NCBI GenBank assembly: GCA_050260775.1
Contig: JBLNCP010000023.1
Location: forward strand, 1-64,000
Direction: 5' to 3'
DNA: 64,000 nt
DNA from: CALABS01 sp050260775
GTDB lineage: Bacteria; Pseudomonadota; Alphaproteobacteria; Rhodospirillales; Magnetospirillaceae
The notes beneath the pieces are model-generated. The model was given only the letters and a program-made list of their open reading frames with translations. It ran no database searches and had not been told where the DNA came from. A program made the position numbers and the translations under genes. How positions within the stretch are numbered: the stretch's first letter is position 1; each line of letters opens with the position of its first letter. Below, piece by piece: positions 25,380 through 33,184 of the stretch.

Positions 25380-25925
25380 ATGTCCGACAGCATTCCCTCC
25401 TGGCACGGCACCACCATCCTGTCCGTGCGCAAGGCCGGCCGCGTGGTCCTCGCCGGCGACGGTCAGGTCAGCCTCGGCCAGACGGTCATCAAGGGCAACG
25501 CCAAGAAGGTGCGCCGGGTGGGTGGCGGGTCGATCCTGGTCGGGTTCGCCGGCGCCACCGCCGACGCCTTCACCCTGCTCGAGCGCCTCGAAGGCAAGCT
25601 GGAGAAGCACCCCGGCCAGCTTACCCGCGCCTGCGTCGAGCTGGCCAAGGACTGGCGCACCGATCGCTACCTGCGCCGCCTGGAAGCCATGATGGCGGTG
25701 GCCGACAAGGACGTGTCGCTGGTGCTGACCGGCCAGGGCGACGTGCTCGAGCCCGAGGACGGCATCATCGGCATCGGCTCGGGCGGCAATTACGCCCTGG
25801 CCGCGGCCCGCGCGCTGATCGACGTCGACGGCCTCGACGCCGAGGCCATCGCCCGCAAGTCCATGAAGATTGCCGCCGACATCTGCGTCTACACCAACGG
25901 AAACATCGTGGTGGAATCCCTATGA
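25380..25925 (+). CDS. hslV: ATP-dependent protease HslVU, peptidase subunit
   Basis: Proteasome-like dodecameric peptidase working with HslU. The 181 residues include the nucleophile threonine in GTTILSVRK, here preceded by a propeptide of about ten residues (MSDSIPSWHG), as in other alphaproteobacteria; enterobacterial HslV has only the initiator Met. Further motifs: VVLAGDGQVSLGQTVIKG, KVRRVGGGSILVGFAG, GIGSGGNYALAAARAL. Its stop overlaps hslU (ATGA). Confidence 0.98.
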   Translation: MSDSIPSWHGTTILSVRKAGRVVLAGDGQVSLGQTVIKGNAKKVRRVGGGSILVGFAGATADAFTLLERLEGKLEKHPGQLTRACVELAKDWRTDRYLRRLEAMMAVADKDVSLVLTGQGDVLEPEDGIIGIGSGGNYALAAARALIDVDGLDAEAIARKSMKIAADICVYTNGNIVVESL

Positions 25926-27247
25926 GCTCCTCCTTCAGCCCCCGCGAGATCGTCTCCGAGCTCGACCGCTTCATCGTCGGCCAGCACGAGGCCAAGCGCG
26001 CCGTCGCCATCGCGCTCCGCAACCGCTGGCGCCGCCAGCAGCTGCCCGACGCGCTCAAGGAGGAGGTTCTGCCCAAGAACATCCTGATGATCGGCCCGAC
26101 CGGCGTCGGCAAGACCGAGATCGCCCGCCGCCTCGCCCGGCTGGCGCAGGCGCCGTTCCTCAAGGTCGAGGCCACCAAGTTCACCGAGGTCGGCTATGTC
26201 GGCCGTGACGTCGAGCAGATCGTGCGCGACCTGGTGGAGATTGCCATCGGCATGACCCGCGAGCGGCTGAAGAAGCAGGTGCTGGCCAAGGCCGAGGTCG
26301 AGGCGGAGGAGCGCCTGCTCGACGCCCTGGTCGGCGAGACCGCCAGCGTCGACACGCGCCAGAAGTTCCGCAAGATGCTGCGCGAGGGTACCCTCGACGA
26401 CAAGGAGGTCGAGATTCACGTCGCCGACACCGGCAACGCCGGCATGCCGACCTTCGACATCCCCGGCGTCCCCGGCGCCAGCATGGGGATGATCAACCTG
26501 TCGGACATGCTGGGCAAGGCGTTCAGCGGCGCCCGCACCAAGCCGCGGCGCATGGCGGTCAAGGACGCCGCCAAGGTGCTGCTGGACGAGGAATCCGACA
26601 GGCTCCTGGACCAGGAGACCGTGGTCAAGGAAGCCATCTGGTCGGTGGAGAACAACGGCATCGTCTTCATCGACGAGATCGACAAGATCTGCGCCCGCTC
26701 CAGCGAGCATCACGTCGGCGGCGACGTCTCGCGCGAGGGCGTGCAGCGCGACCTGCTGCCGCTGATCGAAGGCACCACGGTGGCGACCAAGCACGGCAAC
26801 GTGAAGACCGACCACGTCCTGTTCATCGCCTCGGGCGCCTTCCATCTCGCGAAGCCCAGCGACCTCCTGCCCGAGCTGCAGGGCCGCCTGCCCATCCGCG
26901 TCGAGTTGAAGGCGCTGACCCGCGACGACTTCGTGCGCATCCTGACCGAGCCCGAGGCCAGCCTGATCAAGCAGTACGTGGCGCTCTTGGCCACAGAGGA
27001 GGTCGAACTCGATTTCGCGGACGAGGCCATCGCCGCCATCGCCGACCTCGCCGCCGAGATCAACCGCTCGGTCGAGAACATCGGCGCCCGCCGGCTGCAG
27101 ACGGTGATGGAGCGCCTGCTGGAGGAGATCAGCTTCGCCGCCCCCGACCAGCCCCCCGGCACCCGCGTCGCCATCACTCCAGAGATGGTGAGCGAGCGCG
27201 TCGGCGAACTGGCCAAGAAGGCCGACCTCGCCAAGTTCATCCTGTAG
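25922..27247 (+). CDS. hslU: ATP-dependent protease HslVU, ATPase subunit
   Basis: AAA+ unfoldase that feeds substrates to HslV. The 441 residues have an N-terminal SPREIVSELDRFIVGQ, Walker A GPTGVGKTEIARRLA (about 60), the pore loop GYVGRDVE, the inserted I-domain (about 110-245, with the GMPTFDIPGVPG segment), Walker B NGIVFIDEIDKI, sensor motifs and the C-terminal ARRLQTVMERLLEE ending KFIL that docks into HslV. Translation is coupled to hslV by a 4-bp overlap. Confidence 0.98.
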   Translation: MSSSFSPREIVSELDRFIVGQHEAKRAVAIALRNRWRRQQLPDALKEEVLPKNILMIGPTGVGKTEIARRLARLAQAPFLKVEATKFTEVGYVGRDVEQIVRDLVEIAIGMTRERLKKQVLAKAEVEAEERLLDALVGETASVDTRQKFRKMLREGTLDDKEVEIHVADTGNAGMPTFDIPGVPGASMGMINLSDMLGKAFSGARTKPRRMAVKDAAKVLLDEESDRLLDQETVVKEAIWSVENNGIVFIDEIDKICARSSEHHVGGDVSREGVQRDLLPLIEGTTVATKHGNVKTDHVLFIASGAFHLAKPSDLLPELQGRLPIRVELKALTRDDFVRILTEPEASLIKQYVALLATEEVELDFADEAIAAIADLAAEINRSVENIGARRLQTVMERLLEEISFAAPDQPPGTRVAITPEMVSERVGELAKKADLAKFIL

Positions 27248-27253
27248 AAGACG

Positions 27254-27307
27254 GCCCCCGTCGCCCCCGCGCAAGCGGGGGTCCACGGATGGCCGGGTCA
27301 AGCCCGG
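27254..27307. repeat. Palindromic dispersed repeat/terminator between hslU and ccmI
   Basis: CCCCCGC (27264-27270) and GCGGGGG (27275-27281) form a 7-bp stem with a GCAA tetraloop; CCGGG (27293-27297) and CCCGG (27303-27307) form a second hairpin. The wording (gtcgcccccgc ... gtccacggatggccgggtcaagcccgg) belongs to the same family as 60082-60151. It separates convergent operons and probably acts as terminator for both. Confidence 0.55.
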
Positions 27308-27313
27308 AAGCCG

Positions 27314-28150
27314 CTACTTCAGCGCGTCGATTTGCCGCTGCAGCTCGGCACGGTCGTCCGAGCCCTCGGGGATCTTGGACAGCAGCTTGGTCCACAGGGC
27401 GCGGGCCTGGGCGGCGTTGCCGTTCTGCGCCTCGGCCACGCCCAGGAAGTACAGCGCGTCGGTGTTCTCGCCGTCCAGCGCCAGCACCTCGCGCATGACC
27501 TTGATGAACTCGGGGGGCAGCGCGCCGCCTTCGGGAATCTCATCCAGCATCATGCTGGCGTAGTCGAGCCGCACCTGCGGGTCGGCGGGCATCAGGGCCA
27601 TGGCCTTGGCATAGGCCTCGCGCGCCTTCTCGGGGTTGCCGAGCACCCGCTGCGAGCGGGCCATCATTGCCCAGCCCTTGCCGTCGTTGGGGTTCTGTTC
27701 CAGCTTGGCGGCGAGCTGGTCGACCATGCCCTTGAACATGGCGGCCTGCTGCTGCACCTGCGCCATCTGGCCCTTGCGGCCATCGGCCGGCATGTCCGGC
27801 ACGGCGGGCGATCCCAGCAGTCCATAGAGGCCGAAGGCGATGGCCGGCGCGGCCAGGGCGATGACCACCGCCACGGTGGCGGTGCGGCGCGGTGAGGTGC
27901 CGACGGCTTCCCTGCCCGCCTCGGCGGCCACCAGGATGCGGCGCTGCACCTCGGTGCGGGCGGCCTCGGCCTGGTCGGCGGTGAGCACACCGCGCTCGAG
28001 GTCGCGGCCGATCTCGGCCAGCTGGTCCTGGTAGACCACCAGGTCGTAATCGAGGCGGGCGGCGGACGGCTTGGCCTTGGCCCTCAGCATGGGCACCAGC
28101 AGCAGCGCCAGCGCCACCGCCATCATGGCTGCGAAGATCACCCAGATCAT
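27314..28150 (-). CDS. ccmI: Cytochrome c biogenesis protein CcmI (CycH)
   Basis: Membrane-anchored chaperone that binds apocytochrome c for the CcmFH ligase. The 278 residues begin with a membrane helix (MIWVIFAAMMAVALALLLVP), then a cytoplasmic leucine-zipper-like segment (YDLVVYQDQLAEIGRDLERG), a second helix (TVAVVIALAAPAIAFGLYGLL) and a periplasmic TPR domain (about 150-278). ATG 28150 overlaps the end of ccmH by 4 bp; the frame extends upstream without meaning. It is last in the ccm run. Confidence 0.93.
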   Translation of the reverse strand: MIWVIFAAMMAVALALLLVPMLRAKAKPSAARLDYDLVVYQDQLAEIGRDLERGVLTADQAEAARTEVQRRILVAAEAGREAVGTSPRRTATVAVVIALAAPAIAFGLYGLLGSPAVPDMPADGRKGQMAQVQQQAAMFKGMVDQLAAKLEQNPNDGKGWAMMARSQRVLGNPEKAREAYAKAMALMPADPQVRLDYASMMLDEIPEGGALPPEFIKVMREVLALDGENTDALYFLGVAEAQNGNAAQARALWTKLLSKIPEGSDDRAELQRQIDALK

Positions 28151-28635
28151 TGCTTGGCGGAATCCTTGAGCAGGCTGTCGAGGCGGCGCTTCTCCTCGGC
28201 CGACAACGGCGCGGCCGGCGCGGCCGGGCCGCTTTCGGCGCCGCGGCGGCGGTAGAAGCTGAAGGCGGCGAACAGGCCGACGACGAACAGGGCGAAGGGG
28301 CCCAGCCACAGCACCAGGGTCGAGGCCTTGAACGGCGGCTTGAGCAGCACGTAGTCGCCGTAGCGGTCGTGCACGAACTTCATCACCGCGTCGTCGTTGT
28401 CGCCGGCGGCGATGCGCTCGCGCACGATGACGCGCAGGTCCTTGGCGAGGTCGGCGTTGGAATCCTCGATGGATTCGCTCTGGCAGACCAGGCAGCGCAG
28501 CTGGTGGCCAAGGGCCTCGGCCCGCTTCTCCTGCACCGGGTCCTTAAGCATCTCGCTGGGATCGGCGGCGCGGACCGCCGGCGACAGCGCCAGGGACAGC
28601 GCCAGGGCGGCGCAGGCGAAGGAGGAACGCCTCAT
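28147..28635 (-). CDS. ccmH: Cytochrome c-type biogenesis protein CcmH
   Basis: Periplasm-facing thiol-reductant that resolves the CcmG-apocytochrome relay. The 162 residues carry a signal peptide (CAALALSLALSPAVRA), the redox motif LRCLVCQSESIEDSNA, the RYGDYVLLKPPF segment and one membrane helix near the C-terminus (LWLGPFALFVVGLFAAFSF). ATG 28635 overlaps the ccmG end by 4 bp. It corresponds to the CcmH N-terminal module; the TPR part is encoded separately as ccmI. Confidence 0.96.
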   Translation of the reverse strand: MRRSSFACAALALSLALSPAVRAADPSEMLKDPVQEKRAEALGHQLRCLVCQSESIEDSNADLAKDLRVIVRERIAAGDNDDAVMKFVHDRYGDYVLLKPPFKASTLVLWLGPFALFVVGLFAAFSFYRRRGAESGPAAPAAPLSAEEKRRLDSLLKDSAKQ

Positions 28636-29171
28636 TTGTCCAGCTCCCGGATGATGGGCGACAGCACGTTTTCCCACACCGACGGGGTGATGGGGCCGAT
28701 GTGCTTGTAGCGGATGACGCCCGCCTTATCGACCACGAAGGTCTCGGGCGCGCCGGTGACGCCGAAATCGACGGCGGTGCGGCCCGGAGCCGGGTCGGCC
28801 CCCACGCGGTCGTAGGGGTCGCCGTTCTTCTTCAGCCACTTGGCGCCCTCGGCCGGGTCGTCGCGCCAGTCGATGCCGTGGATGGCGACACCCTTGTTCT
28901 GCTTGATCCACAGCAGGGTCGGGTGCTCCTGCACGCAGGCGATGCACCACGAGCCGAAGATGTTGACCAGCGTGACCTTGCCCTTGAGGTCGGCGGTGGC
29001 GAGGCCGGTGTCGGGGCCGCGCCCAGGCAGCGGCGCCAGCGCCATCTCGGGCACCGGCTTGTCGATCAGCACCGAGGGCAGGTCGCGCGGGTTCATGCCC
29101 AGGCCGCGCAGGAAGAAGAAGGCCAGGACGGCCAGCACCAGGATCGGCAGCGCGTAGGCGAGGCGGCGCAT
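28632..29171 (-). CDS. ccmG: Thiol:disulfide interchange protein CcmG/DsbE
   Basis: Membrane-tethered thioredoxin-like reductant of apocytochrome c. In 179 residues there is an N-terminal membrane anchor (YALPILVLAVLAFFFLRGL), a thioredoxin fold with the active site SWCIACVQEHP (about residues 75-85) and the cis-Pro loop GVTGAPETFVVD. The CxxC dipeptide is Ile-Ala, where many CcmG proteins have Val-Pro or Pro-Thr; the fold is otherwise standard. It lies 10 bp behind ccmF and overlaps ccmH by 4 bp. Confidence 0.96.
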   Translation of the reverse strand: MRRLAYALPILVLAVLAFFFLRGLGMNPRDLPSVLIDKPVPEMALAPLPGRGPDTGLATADLKGKVTLVNIFGSWCIACVQEHPTLLWIKQNKGVAIHGIDWRDDPAEGAKWLKKNGDPYDRVGADPAPGRTAVDFGVTGAPETFVVDKAGVIRYKHIGPITPSVWENVLSPIIRELDK

Positions 29172-29181
29172 GGGCGGTCTC

Positions 29182-31167
29182 CTAGGCCTTGGCCGCCTGG
29201 GCGGCGGCGCGGGCCCGGGTGGGGGCGCCGATGCGGTGGCGGCGGTCGGACAGCGACAGCAGCCCGCCCAGCACCATGACCAGGCAGCCGACCCACATCC
29301 AGGGCACCAGCGGGTTGAAGTACAGCCGGGTGACGTAACCGCCCTTGCCGTCGGGGTCGCCGATCACGGCGTAGACGTCGCCAAGCAGCGTGCCGACGAT
29401 GGCGGCCTCGGTGGTCGGGCGCGGCGGCATGCGGTAGGTGCGCTTCTCGGGCGTCATCACCGTGAACGGTTTGCCGCCCTTGGAGACCTCGAACGTGCCG
29501 CGCTGGGCCTGGTAGTTGGGGCCTGGCACGTCCTCGACGTTGGTCAGGGTGAAGGAGTAGCCGGCGACCTCGACGGTCTCGCCGACGTGCTGGGTCTGGA
29601 CCTTCTCGGCCTTCCACGCCGACGAGGCGGTCATGCCGGCGATCAGGATGGCGAGGCCGGCATGGGTCAGCGTCATGCCGAAGGCGGCGCGCGGCAGCCC
29701 GGCGGCGCGGGCCAGCGAGGCGGCGAGCGGCTGGCGGAACAGGCGGATGCGCTCGACGAACTCGGCCAGCGTGCCCAGCAGCAGCCAGGCGGCCAGGCCC
29801 ATGCCGCCGGCGGCCCACCACGGGCCGGCCGAGCCGCCCTGCATCACCCAGGTGGCGATGGCGGCGGCGACGGCCAGGGCGGCGGCGATCTTCAGGCGCG
29901 ACAGGGCGCCGGCCAGGTCGCCGCGCTTCCAGGCCAGCATGGGACCGATGGCCATGGTCAGCACCATGGGCACCATCAGCGGCAGGAACACCGAATTGAA
30001 GAACGGCGGGCCGACCGAGACCTTGCCCAGCTGCAGTGCGTCGGCGAACAGCGGATAGAGCGTGCCGAGCAACACGGTGCCGGCACCGGTGGCCATCAGC
30101 ACGTTGTTCAGCAGCAGCGAGCCTTCGCGGCTGATCGGCGCGAACAGGCCGCCCACCTTCAGCGACGGGGCGCGGAAGGCGTAAAGGGTGAAGGAGCCGC
30201 CGACCACCGCCAGCAGCAGGCCCAGGATGAAGACGCCGCGCGCCGGGTCGGAGGCGAAGGCGTGCACGCTGGTGATGACGCCGGAGCGCACCAGGAAGGT
30301 GCCCAGCAGCGACAGCCCGAAGGTGATGATGGCCAGGAAGATGGTCCAGGACTTGAGCGAGTCGCGCTTTTCGACCACCACGGCGGAATGCAGCAGGGCG
30401 GTGCCGGCCAGCCACGGCATGAACGAGGCGTTCTCCACCGGGTCCCAGTACCACCAGCCGCCCCAGCCGAGCTCGTAATAGGCCCACCACGACCCCAGCG
30501 CGATGCCGCAGGTGAGGAAGATCCAGGCGGCCAGCGTCCACGGGCGCACCCAGCGGGCCCAGGCGGCGTCGACCCGGCCCTCGATCAGGGCGGCGATGGC
30601 GAAGGAGAAGGCCATCGAGAAGCCGACGTAGCCGAGGTACAGGAAGGGCGGGTGGAAGGCGAGGCCGGGATCCTGCAGCAGCGGGTTGAGCCCCTGGCCG
30701 TTGAACGGCGCCGGGTCGAGGCGCTGGAACGGATTCGAGGTCAGCAGGATGAACAGCAGGAAGCCCACCGTGATCATGGCCTGGACCGCCAGCGCGCGGG
30801 CCTTGAGGCCCGGCGGCAGGTTGCGGCCGAAGGCGCTGACCGCGGCGCCGAAGATCGCCAGGATGGTGATCCACAGGAGCAGCGAGCCCTCGTGGTTGCC
30901 CCACACGCCGGTGACCTTGTAGAGCATCGGCTTGTCGGTGTGGGAGTTCTGGGCGACGTTGAGCACCGAGAAGTCCGAGGTCACGTAGGCATGGGTCAGC
31001 GCCGCGAAGGCGATGCCGACGAACAGCAGCTGCGCCGCCGAGGCGGGGCCTGCCACCGCCATCCAGGCGCCGTCGCCCTTCTGGGCCCCGACCAGGGGCA
31101 CGACCGCCTGCACCAGGGCGACGACCAGCGCCAGGATGAGGGCGAAATGGCCGATTTCGGCAATCAT
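29182..31167 (-). CDS. ccmF: Haem lyase CcmF, cytochrome c-type biogenesis
   Basis: Large polytopic membrane protein that, with CcmH and CcmI, attaches haem to apocytochrome c. The 661 residues have more than a dozen membrane helices, the tryptophan-rich WWD motif GWGGWWYWDPVENASFMPWL (about 232-251), conserved periplasmic histidines and the large periplasmic loop before the last helix. Length is as in the family. It lies 13 bp behind ccmE. Confidence 0.98.
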   Translation of the reverse strand: MIAEIGHFALILALVVALVQAVVPLVGAQKGDGAWMAVAGPASAAQLLFVGIAFAALTHAYVTSDFSVLNVAQNSHTDKPMLYKVTGVWGNHEGSLLLWITILAIFGAAVSAFGRNLPPGLKARALAVQAMITVGFLLFILLTSNPFQRLDPAPFNGQGLNPLLQDPGLAFHPPFLYLGYVGFSMAFSFAIAALIEGRVDAAWARWVRPWTLAAWIFLTCGIALGSWWAYYELGWGGWWYWDPVENASFMPWLAGTALLHSAVVVEKRDSLKSWTIFLAIITFGLSLLGTFLVRSGVITSVHAFASDPARGVFILGLLLAVVGGSFTLYAFRAPSLKVGGLFAPISREGSLLLNNVLMATGAGTVLLGTLYPLFADALQLGKVSVGPPFFNSVFLPLMVPMVLTMAIGPMLAWKRGDLAGALSRLKIAAALAVAAAIATWVMQGGSAGPWWAAGGMGLAAWLLLGTLAEFVERIRLFRQPLAASLARAAGLPRAAFGMTLTHAGLAILIAGMTASSAWKAEKVQTQHVGETVEVAGYSFTLTNVEDVPGPNYQAQRGTFEVSKGGKPFTVMTPEKRTYRMPPRPTTEAAIVGTLLGDVYAVIGDPDGKGGYVTRLYFNPLVPWMWVGCLVMVLGGLLSLSDRRHRIGAPTRARAAAQAAKA

Positions 31168-31180
31168 TCCCGGAACTCCG

Positions 31181-31621
31181 CTACTTGTTCTGCTCGCCCT
31201 GCCAGTGGCCGGTCTTCTTGAGCGAATCCGCCACTTCCTTGGGCATGTACTTCTCGTCGTGCTTGGCCAGCACCTCGGCGGCCTGGAAGGTGCCCGCCTC
31301 GAGCCGGCCCTCGGTCACCACCCCCTGGCCCTCGCGGAACAGGTCGGGCAGCACCCCCGAGAACACCACCGGCACCGCGTTGGCGCCGTCGGTGACGCGG
31401 AAGCGGACGACATGGCCCTCCTTGACCACGCTGCCCTCCTCCACCAAACCGCCCAGGCGGATGCGGCGGCCCTCGGCCTTGACCTTGGCGTCGACGATCT
31501 CGCTGGGGCTGAAGAAGAAGACGATGTCTTCCCGGAGCGCCGACAGCACCAGGGCAGAGGCGGCGCCCACGGCGAGCAGGCCGAGGATGACGAAATAAAG
31601 ACGGCGGCGCTTGCGGGTCAC
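31181..31621 (-). CDS. ccmE: Haem chaperone CcmE
   Basis: Periplasmic OB-fold chaperone that binds haem covalently via a histidine before handing it to CcmF. The 146 residues comprise one N-terminal membrane anchor (YFVILGLLAVGAASALVLSAL) and the haem site LAKHDEKYMPKEV with His about 120 and Tyr 124. GTG start, overlapping the ccmD stop by 4 bp (GTGA). Confidence 0.97.
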   Translation of the reverse strand: MTRKRRRLYFVILGLLAVGAASALVLSALREDIVFFFSPSEIVDAKVKAEGRRIRLGGLVEEGSVVKEGHVVRFRVTDGANAVPVVFSGVLPDLFREGQGVVTEGRLEAGTFQAAEVLAKHDEKYMPKEVADSLKKTGHWQGEQNK

Positions 31622-31809
31622 GGCGTCGAATTCTCCGGATTGCGGCGGTTGCGGCGCAGGCGCTGGATGGCCTCCAGTTCGCCTTCGCGGCCGCGGGCGG
31701 CGCGGATCGAGGCGGCCAGCAGCGCGGCCAGCACCACCACCGCCAGGCCATAGGCCGGCCAGACGAAGCCGGCGTAGCCGCCCATGGCGAGGAATGCGTC
31801 GAGGGTCAT
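31618..31809 (-). CDS. ccmD: Haem exporter protein CcmD
   Basis: Short membrane protein (63 residues) that helps release holo-CcmE from the CcmABC complex. One helix, GFVWPAYGLAVVVLAALLAA, preceded by MGGYA and followed by a basic cytoplasmic tail (RLRRNRRNPE), is the standard CcmD layout. It is recognised by position between ccmC (8 bp upstream) and ccmE as well as by sequence. Confidence 0.92.
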   Translation of the reverse strand: MTLDAFLAMGGYAGFVWPAYGLAVVVLAALLAASIRAARGREGELEAIQRLRRNRRNPENSTP

Positions 31810-31817
31810 GGGTACGC

Positions 31818-32552
31818 TTACTCCGCTTGCCCGGCGGCGTGCACTTGCGCCATGCGGATGACGCGCAGCTTGGCCGCGGCGATCTCGGCCCGCACCCGCA
31901 GGATCAGCACCACCACGTAATAGGCCTTGAACGCCACCGCCATCAGCATGAGGGGCACCATCATGGTGGAATCGATGCTGGGGCCGCCCATCTTCACCAC
32001 GCTGGCCGGCTGGTGCAGGGTGTTCCACCAATCGACCGACCATTTGATGATCGGCACGTTGACGACGCCGACCAAGGCGAGGATGGCGGCCGCCTTCTGG
32101 CCGCGCTCGGGATCGTCGAAGGCGTCGGCGAGCGCCATGTAGCCGAGGTAGAGGAACAGCAGGATCAGCATGCTGGTCAGGCGGGCGTCCCACACCCACC
32201 AGGCGCCCCACATGGGCTTGCCCCACAGGGCGCCGGTCACCAGGCAGATGAAGGTGAAGGCGGCGCCCACCGGCGCGGTGGCGCGGGCCAGGAGGTCGGC
32301 CAGCGGATGCTTCCACACCAGCGCCATGGCGCTGAACGCCGCCATCGCCACATAGCAGAACAGGCCCATCCAGGCGCTGGGCACGTGGATGTACATGATG
32401 CGGACGGTTTCGCCCTGCTGGTAGTCGGCCGGCGAGGCGACGAGGCCGAACCACAGTCCGGCAGCCAGCGTCAGCACGGCGAGCGCCATGGCCCACGGCT
32501 GGACCCGGGCGGCGATGCGCATGAAGCGGGCGGGATTGGCAAAACGATGCAT
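31818..32552 (-). CDS. ccmC: Haem export/handling membrane protein CcmC
   Basis: Polytopic protein that loads haem onto CcmE. The 244 residues have six membrane helices and the WWD domain GKPMWGAWWVWDARLTSM (about 120-137) with conserved histidines nearby (MYIHVPSAW, NTLHQPASV). It opens the ccmCDEFGHI run; ccmA and ccmB, often upstream, are not in this window, so the ABC part must be encoded elsewhere. Confidence 0.97.
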   Translation of the reverse strand: MHRFANPARFMRIAARVQPWAMALAVLTLAAGLWFGLVASPADYQQGETVRIMYIHVPSAWMGLFCYVAMAAFSAMALVWKHPLADLLARATAPVGAAFTFICLVTGALWGKPMWGAWWVWDARLTSMLILLFLYLGYMALADAFDDPERGQKAAAILALVGVVNVPIIKWSVDWWNTLHQPASVVKMGGPSIDSTMMVPLMLMAVAFKAYYVVVLILRVRAEIAAAKLRVIRMAQVHAAGQAE

Positions 32553-32820
32553 GGCGTAAGTCTTAGCGTCCTTCCGCGCTCAATTCCAGCGGAGACGGAG
32601 CGCGCCGATGGATAGCGTGCGTGCGGATGATCGACCCATTCGGGCCGGCGTGTCTTGACGTAGGTCATCCCCGCAGGCGGAGACCCGGGATCGGCAAGGC
32701 CGGCGCGGGCCCGATCCCTGCCCCCACCCCCCCCCGTATAAGCCCTTCGATCCTGCCGAAAGGGCGATGGCGGCGGCGACACCCGCGGGGCTACCGTGGC
32801 AAACCAGCAGGAGGGATGAC
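32553..32820. other. Divergent intergenic region between ccmC and a small coiled-coil gene
   Basis: 268 bp without a gene. It holds a partial member of the palindromic repeat family (GGTCATCCCCGCAGGCGGAG, from about 32667; GGGATCGG and CCCGATCCC pair across 32689-32719) and a nine-cytosine run (32727-32735). Near 32736 a GTATAAG precedes the coiled-coil gene and might be part of its promoter. Confidence 0.4.
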
Positions 32821-33114
32821 GTGAGCAAATACGAAGAGCGTGCATTCCAGGTGGGCAAGACCAAGGCCGACCTCGGCGTCCTCAAGAACCAGCTCGCCCG
32901 CATGAAGGAGGATCTCGTCCAGTTCACCGCCCGCAAGCAGGGGGGCAGCCTGGTCGGGCCGCTGCGCGAACGCATTCGCGCCCTGGAGGGCGAGATCGCG
33001 GCCATGGAGCAGGCGCGCAAGCGGGAGCGTGTCCCCGACGAGGGTCCCGACGCCTCGCCGCCCGGCCAGGCGGTGCGCCAGACCACCGGACGCTACGCCC
33101 CCCGGCGGCGCTGA
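32821..33114 (+). CDS. Small coiled-coil protein of unknown function
   Basis: A 97-residue, highly charged soluble protein beginning VSKYEERAFQVGKTKADL. Heptad-like spacing of hydrophobic residues (LGVLKNQLARMKEDLV, LRERIRALEGEIAAMEQA) predicts two helices that may form a coiled coil; the C-terminus is basic and Pro-rich. GTG 32821 has a good ribosome-binding site (CAGGAGGGA). I do not recognise a family. It is 70 bp before the flavoprotein gene on the same strand. Confidence 0.65.
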   Translation: MSKYEERAFQVGKTKADLGVLKNQLARMKEDLVQFTARKQGGSLVGPLRERIRALEGEIAAMEQARKRERVPDEGPDASPPGQAVRQTTGRYAPRRR

Positions 33115-33184
33115 CCGCCCTTTCCGGCGCGACCGGCTTCCGCCCGACCTTGTTTCCCGGGGCGGGGACGTTTAGAACCCGCCG

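Noticed and set aside
29170..31221. A 683-codon frame opposite ccmF
   Set aside because: Antisense of ccmF; Gln/Gly/Arg-rich, no recognisable domain.
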